NCBI GenBank assembly: GCA_022495005.1
Contig: JAGYXB010001072.1
Coordinates: 682,001 to 746,000, forward strand
Source of the DNA: Rhyacophila brunnea
Lineage: Eukaryota > Arthropoda > Insecta > Trichoptera > Rhyacophilidae
Direction of reading: 5' to 3'
DNA: 64,000 nucleotides
Below, in pieces: positions 23,101 to 34,254 of the stretch (position 1 is its first letter; each line of letters begins with the position of its first letter). The position numbers and the translations under genes are program-made. The notes under the pieces were generated by a model. The model was not told where the DNA came from. It was given only the letters and a program-made list of their open reading frames with translations, and made no database searches.

Positions 23101-23220
23101 AACACTAATTAGTTGTCAGAAAAGCGTTTCCGTGGACATTTACCAAACGGTCTCAAACCATCCCAAACCCAACCGTCCGATTTCGTTTGTTTGATGCAGG
23201 TTGAATGATACATACTTCTA
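23101..23220 (+). repeat. Dispersed ~115-bp repeat, copy 2
   Basis: Second copy of 5486-5600, sharing 'gtcagaaaagcgtttccgtg', 'catttaccaaacggtc' and 'aggttgaatgatacat'. Confidence 0.7.
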
Positions 23221-23229
23221 GTATGCACC

Positions 23230-23490
23230 TATCTTCTACAGGGTGGCCCAGGGGCCGAGTGCCTACAGCGGTTCCTTTATAAACATACACTTTATGTAGA
23301 GCTTTAGATCCACCGCATCTGATAGCATGACTGGCACATCCGAGTCTTTGCGCTTTCAAGCTATTGCCTATATTGTGCTTAAATTGTTCGTAGAGCTCGT
23401 TATTTGCCACCTTTGATTTTATTACATCCTTCAGAGGAGTGAACATATCACTTAGGTAAGTGTAAGTGAAAGAACTCGGATAGAGAAGCC
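23230..23490 (-). pseudogene. Decayed LINE ORF2 tail
   Basis: On the minus strand this reads 'NSLKAQRLGCASHAIRCG' then 'RPLGHPVEDRC'. These look like degraded forms of the 'RLRWxGHVxRM' and 'RPxGRPxxRW' blocks at LINE ORF2 C-termini. Key residues are changed and no reverse transcriptase core is present. Confidence 0.5.
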
Positions 23491-23550
23491 TATACTCTAG
23501 AGGACGTTGTGCAGTCGGCAATACGACATAAAGTAAGTGTTAACAATTTT

Positions 23551-24018
23551 CAAATAAATAGTTACAAGATAAAAAGAACTTTTTATATACAAGGTTTTTA
23601 AATTTTCTGTTGAATTATTATGCTCAAACTTGTACTTGATATGAAGTAAACAAGAAACAAACAAATATAGAAATACTGAATACTGAAATATCATTTTGAT
23701 TTCCATAGTAACGCACGTATATATTATTAATTTAGTTGCTAGGACGACCCAGTTAGCAACCAATAATGGTGGATTGGATTACGGATTTCTTCCGAAATAA
23801 CTTTTCATACAAAACAGAATTAACTAAAAAATGAATTCAATTCTACTTAAAGATGGCTTAAAGTATTAAAAAAATGCATAGGCATCGTGTTCTGATATAT
23901 TCTAAAAGTTTTAAATGTCTAGCTAGTTCGGAAGTTAGTTAAAAATTGATTGCAAGATTTGTACCGGATAAACAACCACCGGACAAATAAGAATACGACA
24001 TAATAAAAACGTTGTAAA
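23551..24018 (-). repeat. Dispersed ~430-bp repeat, copy 2 (inverse of 7231-7660)
   Basis: Reverse complement of 7231-7660. It is slightly longer here because of a few small insertions, for example around 23745-23790. Confidence 0.75.
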
Positions 24019-24031
24019 ATACAGGGTAATA

Positions 24032-24361
24032 TTAGTAAATAATGTCTACAATAATAAAATAATAAAAAATAAAAGTACATGGAGGCACACAGAGTGAACT
24101 AGGTTGATAGACCCTATCTTTAAAACTTATTAAACAACGTCCACCTAAATTATTCACCTTCACGTAAGTAGAATATACCTTCCTATCAATATCTGAAGCG
24201 ATTTGATTAAACATGGTTATTGCCTCCCCAATTGGCATTACTAATGGCAGGTTAGTTCTGCACCTTCGGAGAACAAACAACGGATTCCCCCGATTTCTAA
24301 GATAGTGATCAGAGATACACAAGCCAATACTAGCAAGAATGGCAGAGTTTCCATTTGACAT
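24032..24361 (-). CDS. Unrecognised open frame of about 109 codons
   Basis: A fairly balanced translation including 'NLPLVMPIGEAITMFNQIAS' and 'VYSTYVKVNNLGGRC', without the low-complexity look of nearby chance frames. It directly abuts the repeat at 23551-24018. I do not recognise the product. It could be an exon relic, part of a transposon protein, or chance. Confidence 0.2.
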   Translation of the reverse strand: MSNGNSAILASIGLCISDHYLRNRGNPLFVLRRCRTNLPLVMPIGEAITMFNQIASDIDRKVYSTYVKVNNLGGRCLISFKDRVYQPSSLCVPPCTFIFYYFIIVDIIY

Positions 24362-24665
24362 GGACGTAAATGGTCAATAGCACCAAGTTAAGTAAGTAAT
24401 TAAAATGTGACCGATTTTGTGTTATAACCTCCAACATTGGGAAGACAAAAAATGCATTGACGGTCTTACTTCTAAATAGCATATAAAAATTATCTCATAT
24501 ATACGAAAATAATATATACTATTACAAATTGTATTATTATTCTCTTGCGTCCTTTATTTGCCAATCATGAGTAGTGCATGGTCTATATACCCCTATGTGA
24601 ACTCATTATTTGGTACTTTAAAATAAGTAATGCATTTTTTACCATACTCGATCGTAATAAAATCA

Positions 24666-24848
24666 CAGTCTGTATTAACAGATTTTTATTTTACGAGAAA
24701 TGGATCTTAGCCACTTGATCGACTTCGACTCGAAATACAAATTTAAAAACAATATAATATTGTGTATTTGCCAGAACCAGGATTCAAACCTGGAACCTAC
24801 GATACTATATAAGCCAATACGTAAACCGCTTGGCCATCGAGCAGTGCA
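24666..24848 (-). repeat. tRNA-derived SINE, antisense
   Basis: Antisense to 1206-1450: 'tgtattaacagatttttat' (body), 'gtgtatttgccagaaccagg', 'attcaaacctgg' (B box) and 'cgcttggccatcgagc' (A box). The tail block is missing on the left. Confidence 0.75.
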
Positions 24849-25650
24849 TTAATTACAATCGCTTAATACATTTACTTAGTAATAATATAAAATTGGCTGT
24901 ACCTACTAGATAAATAATTAGTCAAATTATTGGGTTAGCTTTGGCGGAAGCCGATTTGGCCCCGCGAAAGAATACGAAAGATTTCGCGACGATTGCATAG
25001 TCTGAAGTACAATCAGAGTCAGACTCTTAGTTTGTAAATAATATTATTATCTAATTCAAATATTTACTTTGCATTATTTAAAAAAAAAACAATATCTTAT
25101 GATCGTCGTTTATTACCTACTGCCATAGCATAAGAGCCGGTTATACTGAGTGAACAAGTGTCGTAGAAAGAACTAAAGAAAATATACAATTTTCTGTAAT
25201 TCTAGAAACTAATTAAACGATTAAATAGATAAAATTAGAATACATAGCGCATCACTAAAAATATCTATAGGAAGCCCGCTGGTCAACCGCACATCCCTCG
25301 TTATTGGTGCCGAGGAAACATTACCAGAGAGCAGGAAAAAATGCAGAAGTGGACACCACGTCTATACATTCATTGTCTATGAATACTGCTTGCTCGTCGT
25401 ATTTAACCGAGAATAATTCCAGGTTTTAATAATAATTCCTCTGATTACTATTTTAATCCCTGAAAGCTAGCAAAAGTACACTGTACAAATAGATGCAGAC
25501 AAAAGCAATATAATATTATGAGCAAATGCAACCCATATCCCAATTATCGAATCAATATTTTTAATATCCGTGCGATTATATTATTTTGCGAATCAAACAT
25601 CACAATTCAAGTAATCAATTATTATTAATACTATCGACCGAAGGTTGATT
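24849..25650. other. No feature recognised
   Basis: AT-rich sequence without recognised genes or repeats. Confidence 0.4.
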
Positions 25651-25654
25651 TTGA

Positions 25655-25765
25655 ATTTAAATTCTAATGGATTTAAGTTTTGAACTATTCCATTTGAGTC
25701 GTTTTTTGCGACTCGGGTTTCGCCTTTCGCCATCTTCAGGCCCTGTGTACACTCACCAAAAAGCA
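25655..25765 (+). repeat. Partial copy of the 54756-54915 element
   Basis: Shares 'aatttaaattctaatggatt', 'taagttttg' and 'actattccatttga' with the left half of 54756-54915, then diverges. The right inverted arm is not seen, so this copy is truncated. Confidence 0.6.
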
Positions 25766-26439
25766 AATACACACTGACAACGAATACTATAAGTCTAACT
25801 TATATAACAAATCAATACAATAAAGTACCTAGGTAAAAACTTTAAGTTCGATAAGTAATTCAATTATTATATTATTATAGTCACTTAAATTATTTAAAAA
25901 CCTTATATAAGCGATATGCGACCATTCTTTTGGCTAGGGCCACTTTAAATACCATTTTTGGGGGGAGGAGCGCATTTATATGCAAACTACCTGTTACCTA
26001 TGGCATTGTAGTTTTTCCCTCATGCCATGTAGCGAATGCCATGACTTAATATTTTTTTTAATTTATCATATGAATAACACTAATATCTTTTTAACACGAC
26101 TACTTTTATCAATCACTATATCATAAGTATCAGATAGATTTCGGGCATGGGAAAAATCTTTATTTTTGATAAGCGCATGGTGAAACAGATATACAGTAAA
26201 TTAGTACTCCTCGAAGAGAATAAACATAATATATACATATTTTCGTTTTATCCGCCCATCTGTATAATTTTTAATTTCACCCGTCTCTATCAAGATGGCT
26301 TTTCTCGAAGCACCATAAAATAGACACTGCAAAACAGTGTCATAATATTACATAATATTGTTGCCACAAGTGCGTGCATCCGTTACCACTGTTACCAGGT
26401 TCTAAACACGGATGCAACAAAAGCGGTTACATGTAAATT

Positions 26440-27205
26440 GTACGTAAAACATTTCACCGTGGCACAGTTCGCCGTGAGTTTTCTATCGGAAAGAGATGAC
26501 CGTATACTATACGGTCTACAATTTTATTAGATTCAATATGAACATTAATTCACTTTTCATAGCTGATTTTGTCAAAATTCATGAATTCAAGAATGAAAAT
26601 CTCACCTAACCTAACTTAACATAACCTAACAATAATCCAGTATATCGGCAATTTTCATTTTTTTTGCTGCTGGTTTCCTGTAAAGTATAAACCGACAAGA
26701 ACCGTGTTTTATTTAGACATGAATTTTATGTTAGTACTTTACAATGACATTATTAATGGACGACGCACTCAATACAGTAGCTAGCAAATAAATTCGCGCA
26801 TTCGCATATATATGCAGACGTCACGCAATTTCCATTATGCGATATCACACATCGGGAATTTATAGCAATATGACCTTTATTGTAATGGCGTTAGAGCAGT
26901 GTTTCTAATGTCAATGTTCATTTGAGCAAACCCGTTCGAACCGAACCATTCTGCAGACCCAACAAAAGCATCAGGAATTTATAGCAATATCACCTTTATT
27001 GTAATAGCGTTAGAACAGATTATGCCATTCGGCAGACCCGACAATAAAGTGAGTGTCATTTTTTTTTCCAGATGATTCGTCCATATTAATGTCATTGGTA
27101 CTATACGACCGAAAGAGATTGGATGGTCTATACGGCCATATATTTCCGATACAACATTTCACGGTGAAGTGTGATACGGCGAATTGTATACGTACAGGTT
27201 TCCGG
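26440..27205 (+). repeat. Complex repeat; 26440-26730 is the inverse of 39935-40232
   Basis: The left part (26440-26730) is the reverse complement of 39935-40232. Shared blocks are 'gtaaattgtacgtaaaacat', 'catagctgattttg', 'aataatccagtatatcggc' and 'cgacaagaacc'. The right edge (27100-27205) carries inverted relatives of the left edge ('tttcacggtgaagtg', 'tatacggcc'), as if these are the two ends of one element. In between, 'ggaatttatagcaatat' plus about 40 following bases occurs twice (about 26867 and 26975), a local duplication. Confidence 0.6.
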
Positions 27206-27825
27206 ACACGAACAAAAGCAGCAATGTTTTAACGAAAACATTCTTACAGACTTACAGTTTCTGCTAAAGACGTACTTTCGTCACAATATATTCCATAATA
27301 TGTCCAAGAAAATAATCAAGCTCATCACTATTGCAATTTAGGGTAAGGATTTTAAAGGGCATTATAATAATTATGCCTGTCGCTGACCATCAGTCAATCA
27401 TTAAGTATAAATAAAGGTGTCATACCATAATAATCAATACAGGAGTGTATTGTTTCAGTTTATATTAAAGTAAGTATAGATATTATTTATGTAAGTTTAA
27501 ACTAATAGAAGTAGGTAGTTAACTGTGTAAAAACAATTCTGATAAAAATATTGGAATGAAGTGGATCATTTACTGAAACATCAGTTTAATACTATGAAGC
27601 AAGAGGTGTATGAAGTAATAACTGTCAAAAAATGTATGTTTTCTTTTAATTCTTTATAAATACTAAACCATCAGCCCCTTTAACATATAAATGAACTGCA
27701 TGTTAGTACTTTTTTAATCAAAATATTAATAAAAACATTTGTTTTGATATTTCAAACCATTAAGTGTCACCAACAACTCTACCTATAGTAATAGGGAACA
27801 ACTCTACCTACGCTATGGCCGGTCC

Positions 27826-28508
27826 CAAGCAATATATAAAACAATTATAAGACCAGTGGTCACTTATGGCTGTGAGACTTGGTACTTAACTCAAAACTAG
27901 GAAAATAAATTAGCTGTCTTCGAGCGCAAAATACTCCGAAAAATCTTTGGACCCACGTTGGAAAATGGGAACTACAGAAGAAAAATGAACCACGAGTTGG
28001 AAGAGCTGATTGAACAACAAACAATCATAAGATACTGTAAGTGTACGTCCTGAGTGGCAGCGTTCGGCGCAGCGTTGAGCGTTTGGCGCAACTCAAACGT
28101 ATAACCGTGTGTGAAAATGTTCGTAGACAATGTCTTTTTTTGGTTATACATTTATTCGGTTATACGTTTGAGTTGCGCAAAACGCTCAACGCTGCGCCGA
28201 ACGCTGGCACTGAGGCCTCACACTAAGTCCCAAAGACTACGATGGGTGGGACATGTGGAGAGAATGCCTGAACTTAGAGCGCCAAGGATCATCATACCCC
28301 AACGGAAGAGACCCAGAGGCCGTCCAAGAAGGAGATGGGCTGACGCCGTAGAAGTGGACTGGCTTCATATAGGAAGACCCGGTAACTGGAGAAGTGTGGC
28401 GAGAGATCGGAGTGAGTGGAGAGCAGTTGTGAAGAAGGCCAAATCCCACCCCGGGATACAGTGCCGTGGAAGAAGAAGAAGAAGAAGAAGAAGAAGAAGA
28501 AAGAAGAA
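27826..28508 (+). pseudogene. LINE ORF2 C-terminal part, split by a foldback, with (GAA)n tail
   Basis: Reads 'TIIRPVVTYGCETWYLTQN', a stop, then 'FERKILRKIFGPTLENG' to about 28049. A 155-bp foldback interrupts it, and it resumes at 28215 with 'PHTKSQRLRWVGHVERMPE', 'RPRGRPRRRWADAVEVDW' and 'RSVARDRSEWR'. These are standard C-terminal blocks of insect non-LTR retrotransposon ORF2. It ends in a (GAA)n run at about 28470-28505, probably the element's 3' microsatellite tail. The reverse transcriptase core is missing. Confidence 0.75.
28055..28209. mobile_element. 155-bp foldback element inside the LINE fragment
   Basis: Arms of about 53 bp: the left begins 'tggcagcgttcggcgcagcg', and the right ends with its near-exact complement, 'cgctgcgccgaacgctggca'. 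CTGAG at 28050-28054 and 28210-28214 looks like a 5-bp target duplication. The LINE reading resumes right after it, which fixes the insertion point. Confidence 0.85.
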
Positions 28509-29477
28509 GTGTCCTACCATATGGGTACCTACATATTATAATCAATTATTTAGTATTAGTACATTCGTCATTCTACTGATATTTATTTTCATTATGCTTC
28601 TACGTTGCTACGCCAAACATTCTACGCCGTAGCTCAATTCTGCAATATTATTGTTGATTCTATCTACAGTTTTGAATCCATATGGAACGTTTAAAAAACA
28701 TGATCAATAACTAACTGATAATATTATGTTTGTTGTTACAGAATTGTTTTTAATTAGGCAATATAATTGTTTAGTTAGGCAGATATAAGAAAAGGGGGAA
28801 TGGAACGATTCAGAGCCACCCTCACATATTATTGAAATCACAAGGCACAGATCAAAACTTAGACAAATCAAAACACAGACCCGGAGGTACATTTTTCTAA
28901 TTTTTCAAAAAAAAATGTAAAGTAAAATAATCACATGTAATTAATATGTGCTACTTTCGGTTTTTACGATATTCTTTCATCTCTTCTGAGATTTTAAGGT
29001 AGGCATATTTTGTATTCTCAATTCTGTCAGTCACCCATCCATGAAACGGACAATTAGTTAGGCACATTATTTAAACCACGATGGAATATTAACAAAATAT
29101 TAAAAGCAGTTGATTTTTTCATAAAGACAACATTTTTTATAATAATGACAGTGACGTTCTGTAGATATATGAAAATCATGAGCTAATAATTTAACTCATT
29201 CACAGCGGACCTGCTAATTACTAATTAATTACCATATTTAAATAATATGCTAATTATATCTAATGGCCATCTAATGGGCAACGCAATAGTTGCGTTGGAC
29301 GCACGGAATAATATAGCTGTGTTCGGATATTCCAGTCCACAACGCAAACAAATTACTTAACTCTTAAATATTATTGTTATTGTATCAGTTCAAATTAAAG
29401 GTTCAGATTAACTAGATTAAAAAATTCATAGTGATTCGCTAATTACCAAGGATTTGAAGACAGTTATGGCTCATTAC

Positions 29478-29628
29478 ACCCACGATGGCCGAGTGGTTTA
29501 AGCCTCGGCCTATAGCGTCGTGGGTCCCAGATTTGAATCCTGGGTCTGGCAAATTCACATATTGTTTTTCAATTTGTGTGTGAGTCAGAATATGGACCTA
29601 ATAGGTTAAGCAAGTGGCTGACATCTAT
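29478..29628 (+). repeat. SINE, 3'-truncated at the duplication joint
   Basis: Intact A box (gatggccgagtggtttaag) and B box region (gatttgaatcctggg), then the body to 'ctgacatctatt', where the duplication joint cuts it. Confidence 0.85.
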
Positions 29629-29779
29629 TCCCACACCTCACACTAAGTCCCAAAGACTACGATGGGTGGGACATGTGGAGAGAATGCCTGAAGTTAGAGC
29701 GCCAAGGATCATGACGAAGTAGCTACCCCAACGGAAGAGACCCAGAGGCCGACCAAGGAGGAGATGGGCTGACGCCGTA

Positions 29780-29943
29780 GAAGTGGACTGGCTTCATATA
29801 GGAAGACCCGGTAACTGGAGAAGTGTGGCGAGAGATCGGAGTGAGTGGAGAGCAGTTGTGAAGAAGGCCAAATCCCACCCCGGGATACAGTGCCGTGGAA
29901 GAAGAAGAAGAAGAAGAAGAAGAAGAAGAAGAAGAAAGAAGAA
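29780..29943 (+). pseudogene. LINE ORF2 tail, second copy
   Basis: Duplicate of 28350-28508: 'WLHIGRPGNWRSVARDRSEW' and a (GAA)n run two repeats longer than in the first copy. The 9-base insertion near 29715, just upstream, breaks this copy. Confidence 0.8.
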
Positions 29944-30908
29944 GTGTCCTACCATATGGGTACCTACATATTATAATCAATTATTTAGTATTAGTACATT
30001 CGTCATTCTACTGATATTTATTTTCATTATGCTTCTACGTTGCTACGCCAAACATTCTACGCCGTAGCTCAATTCTGCAATATTATTGTTGATTCTATCT
30101 ACAGTTTTGAATCCATATGGAACGTTTAAAAAACATGATCAATAACTAACTGATAATATTATGTTTGTTGTTACAGAATTGTTTTTAATTAGGCAATATA
30201 ATTGTTTAGTTAGGCAGATATAAGAAAAGGGGGAATGGAACGATTCAGAGCCACCCTCACATATTATTGAAATCACAAGGCACAGATCAAAACTTAGACA
30301 AATCAAAACACAGACCCGGAGGTACATTTTTCTAATTTTTCAAAAAAAAATAAGTAAAATAATCACATGTAATTAATATGTGCTACTTTCGGTTTTTACG
30401 ATATTCTTTCATCTCTTCTGAGATTTTAAGGTAGGCATATTTTGTATTCTCAATTCTGTCAGTCACCCATCCATGAAACGGACAATTAGTTAGGCACATT
30501 ATTTAAACCACGATGGAATATTAACAAAATATTAAAAGCAGTTGATTTTTTCATAAAGACAACATTTTTTATAATAATGACAGTGACGTTCTGTAGATAT
30601 ATGAAAATCATGAGCTAATAATTTAACTCATTCACAGCGGACCTGCTAATTACTAATTAATTACCATATTTAAATAATATGCTAATTATATCTAATGGCC
30701 ATCTAATGGGCAACGCAATAGTTGCGTTGGACGCACGGAATAATATAGCTGTGTTCGGATATTCCAGTCCACAACGCAAACAAATTACTTAACTCTTAAA
30801 TATTATTGTTATTGTATCAGTTCAAATTAAAGGTTCAGATTAACTAGATTAAAAAATTCATAGTGATTCGCTAATTACCAAGGATTTGAAGACAGTTATG
30901 GCTCATTA

Positions 30909-31115
30909 CACCCACGATGGCCGAGTGGTTTAAGCCTCGGCCTATAGCGTCGTGGGTCCCAGATTTGAATCCTGGGTCTGGCAAATTCACATATTGTTTT
31001 TCAATTTGTGTGTGAGTCAGAATATGGACCTAATAGGTTAAGCAAGTGGCTGACATCTATTTCTCGTAAAAACTAATTCTGTTAATACAAACCTCCACTC
31101 TCTGGAGGCCCATAT
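30909..31115 (+). repeat. SINE, complete head and body
   Basis: Same as 29478-29628 but continuing to the tail 'aacctccactctctggaggc' and 'ccatatggtc', so this is the full version of the SINE cut in the first unit. Confidence 0.85.
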
Positions 31116-31470
31116 GGTCAAGCTATACAACGCAAGAAACACAAAGCGCTCCGAGTGTACTCAAACATTACTAACATTGAATGCGCGTTTGCGTGATCAA
31201 TTTTAATTGATTTTATGATACAGGCATAACTCTAATGAAAATATCATATTCCTTGGCACGCGTTTAAGTTTATCTCATATAAAATTTCTCAACACTTGAG
31301 AATTAAACCTTATTTTAGCTATTTTAATAGTAATTAGGGTATTGTAAAAAATGCTTACAGAACGACACAATATGAAACACATGATTTATAAAAGTCAGAC
31401 CGAATGAAATGTTTATATTTTAAAATTAAATATAATTGTCCAATTCTCCTACGAAAAAACATCCTTAAAA

Positions 31471-34248
31471 CCCGGCCGGCGCCGATGTCACACACCTTGT
31501 ACAAATCGGCCAAATTCGCAATGCGCATGTGTATAAATCGATGCCACCGCGTCCATATTTATCATACGGGACTGATTTTTTCACGTAAATTTGGCCTGAT
31601 TTGTCCTTCTCTTGCCACCTATGACATATTTTAAAAGCATTGGTTCTAAATATAAAATAATCACCAAAGTTTCGAACCAATTCGTACGGCCAAGTTTTGC
31701 CGGTCGACAGAAATCAGTTTGAACTGCGCGCCGCGACTGCGCAGTATACGACAGACTTTCAACCGAGCGGGCCATTGCGCGGGATTGTATTTATCGCATA
31801 CAAGTTGAATATTTACCGCAATCGTTGATAAATACTTTTTTTGCTGTCTGGTGTACTTATCACATTAAAACTGGCATGATTAACTATTGAACGTATGATT
31901 TTATTTTATCGCGATTTTTAAAATACTTTTTGTACTGTCTACCGTGTCCCATTTTAGTGAATGTGAAAATTAATACTGATATCAATAACTATGGTGTGTG
32001 AGTTTAATGGTTTCTGTGATTTGGCGTTTCTTAATACTGTAGTTAAACATTTTAAAAACATTTCATAGTTTTATAGTGCGTAAATATGGAGGAAGAAAAT
32101 GTGCGTACTAATGAGGAATTGGACTCAGATTATGACATGTCGGAAGAGGAATTGGAACAACATGAGACTGATCATGATGTTGACGATACGGACTCTGACG
32201 AGCCAATTGAATTTTTGCGGTCTTGGAGAACTGGTCCGTATATTCCAATAGTTCACGAATTCAATGATTGTCGATCTGGCGTGACATCGAACGACTTGGA
32301 CGAATCCTCTCCCGAATGTCTTTTCTTTGAACATTTTTTGAATAAAAATATAATGTCGGAAATAGTGAACCAAACGAATACATTTTTTAACCATTCGTAC
32401 AGTGCGGGAGACCTCGGACCGAAATCGCGGTCACACAATTGGACAGACACGTCAGTGCCGGAGTTGTATACATTTTTTGCCGTATCAATGCTGATGACTC
32501 GAAATAAGCACACGTCGATAGAGGAACATTGGAGTACCGATCCTTACCTGCATGCAGACATTTTTGGGAAAATAATGGCTAGAAATCGATACCAACTTAT
32601 TTTACAAATGCTTCATTTTTCTGATCCTAGTGTGACCGCCTCAAATGATAGACTAGCTAAAATTAGATTACTGTTAGAACACACAAGATCAATTTTTAGG
32701 GAAACGATGATACCGTATCAGAATCTTTGCATAGATGAGAGCATAATCGTGTTTAAGGGTAGATTAATTTTTAAACAATTCATTCCTTCCAAAAGACATC
32801 GATTTGGAATAAAAATGTTTGTGATGTGTGACGTAATGACAGGATATATCATTGACTTTATAATTTATTGTGGGGAAGGGACTGACATACAAGACAATGA
32901 AAATCTCGGTATTTCCGGTGCGGTAGTGACAACGCTAATGAAAGACTATATCGGGAAAGGTCACACCTTATGGTGTGATAACTGGTATTCGAGTCCGGCG
33001 CTCTTTAAATACCTTCACTCTCACAAAACGAATGCTTGCGGTACAGTGAGAAAAAATCGTAAAGATATGCCAGAGTTCAGCAAACTGAAAAAGGGAGATA
33101 CCGAGGCTAAGTACAATAGTCCACTTTTGGCTCTGAAATGGCACGATAGGAGGGATGTTCACATGCTATCCACCCTCCACGATGCATCATTTGGACCAAC
33201 GGGAAAAGTGAACTATAGAACTGGCGAAAACATTGAAAAACAAAATGTGTTATAGATTATAACAAAAATATGGGTACGGTAGATAAGTCCGACATGATGC
33301 TTAGCAACTTGTCGTGTATGAGAAAATCGATCAAGTGGTATAAAAAGGTCGCATTCCACATGATCGACTTATATTTATTAAATGCTTTTTATTTATATAA
33401 ATTTATTAAATCTGACAAAAAAACATTGGGCGATTTTCAACTCTGTGTAATAAAACAACTAGTGGACAAATATTGTGTGAGAATTTCAAATGCACCCCTG
33501 CCCAAGCCGACAGCGTCAACTAGCGATAATCCCGTACGATTATTGCCCAAAAGTGCAACGGGACATTTGCCAGAATACATTTTACCGACACAAAATACCG
33601 ATAAGCCTAGAAGAAGATGTTTCGTATGCGGGAATTCTAAAAAAATCCGAAAAAAACAAAACTCTCTCGCTATATGTGCCCAACGTGTGATGTTGCGTTA
33701 TGTCTGTCACCTTGCTTTAAAATATATCACACATCTAAAGAATTTTAAAATAGGTTTATTATTGTATTTGTTTTTTTTTTAAATATGTGAGTTCGTGTTA
33801 ATTTATCAATAATATTCAATAAGTGAAGTGTTTGTGTAGTTTAAATATATTAAAAGGGTCCCCTTTATATTTGTTTACGACTCAACCCGAAGACATTAAT
33901 ATGTGATTTATCGATATGCACTTGAAAATTAGTAACGCTCGATTCGTGAGAACGTATGCACAAGTGTCGAAATATTACACACCGCGCAGAGCTCTAACTA
34001 GTTGCTACAAAATGGCGACTTGCGGTAAGTTCTTTCAAATTTGGATAGCATTCGTTTGTTCGAGTGTTTCTGATATTATAACTGATTTATTACGGTTTTT
34101 TAGTGTGTCGAAATTATCTTAATGGCTTTGGGTTCTCGACTGGAGCTGTGACATATTTTTTATTGCTTTTTTTAGTATAGAACAAAGACGATAATGAAAT
34201 TCATGCGTAGTTATGGTGCGTCATACGATTTTTGAGGCAGGTGCCGGG
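31471..34248 (+). mobile_element. Complete piggyBac-family element, 2.78 kb
   Basis: TTAAAA at 31465-31470 and at 34249-34254 flanks the element, consistent with the TTAA target of piggyBac. The left end 'cccggccggcgcc' pairs with the right end 'ggcaggtgccggg' as an imperfect 13-bp inverted repeat. A single transposase gene fills the centre on the plus strand. The extra AA on both sides leaves the exact edge uncertain by two bases. Confidence 0.8.
32086..33748 (+). pseudogene. piggyBac transposase (PGBD-like), two single-base frameshifts
   Basis: ATG 32086. The acidic N-terminus (residues 1-45) is typical of piggyBac. Catalytic Asp residues are visible at 217 (LCIDESIIVFKGR), 298 (LWCDNWYSSPAL) and about 400 (MGTVDKSDMM). 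The first frame ends at 33255. One missing base in the A-rich stretch near 33240 explains the break, since the next frame continues as 'CVIDYNKNMGTVDKSDMM'. A second indel in the A-run near 33650 separates 'RRRCFVCGNSKK' from 'MCPTCDVALCLSPCFKIYH', which together form the C-terminal cysteine-rich domain. The likely true stop is TAA at 33746-33748. About 550 residues in all, a normal length for the family. Both breaks are at A-runs, so they could be decay or sequencing error. Confidence 0.88.
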
Positions 34249-34254
34249 TTAAAA

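Larger units (their letters stand above)
28216..31060 (+). repeat. 1.4-kb tandem duplication (LINE tail + spacer + SINE head)
   Basis: 28216-29628 is repeated at 29636-31060, head to tail, with only a few differences. These are a 9-base insertion near 29715, a longer GAA run, a 4-base deletion in an A-rich run near 30350, and scattered substitutions. Each unit has the LINE C-terminal block, about 950 bp of AT-rich spacer and a SINE. The first unit's SINE is cut off at 29628 and joined through 'cccaca' to the LINE block of the second unit. The left edge coincides with the right edge of the 155-bp foldback. Confidence 0.9.

Noticed and set aside
28237..28545. Serine-rich minus-strand protein
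   Set aside because: The serine run is only the complement of the (GAA)n tail of a LINE fragment.
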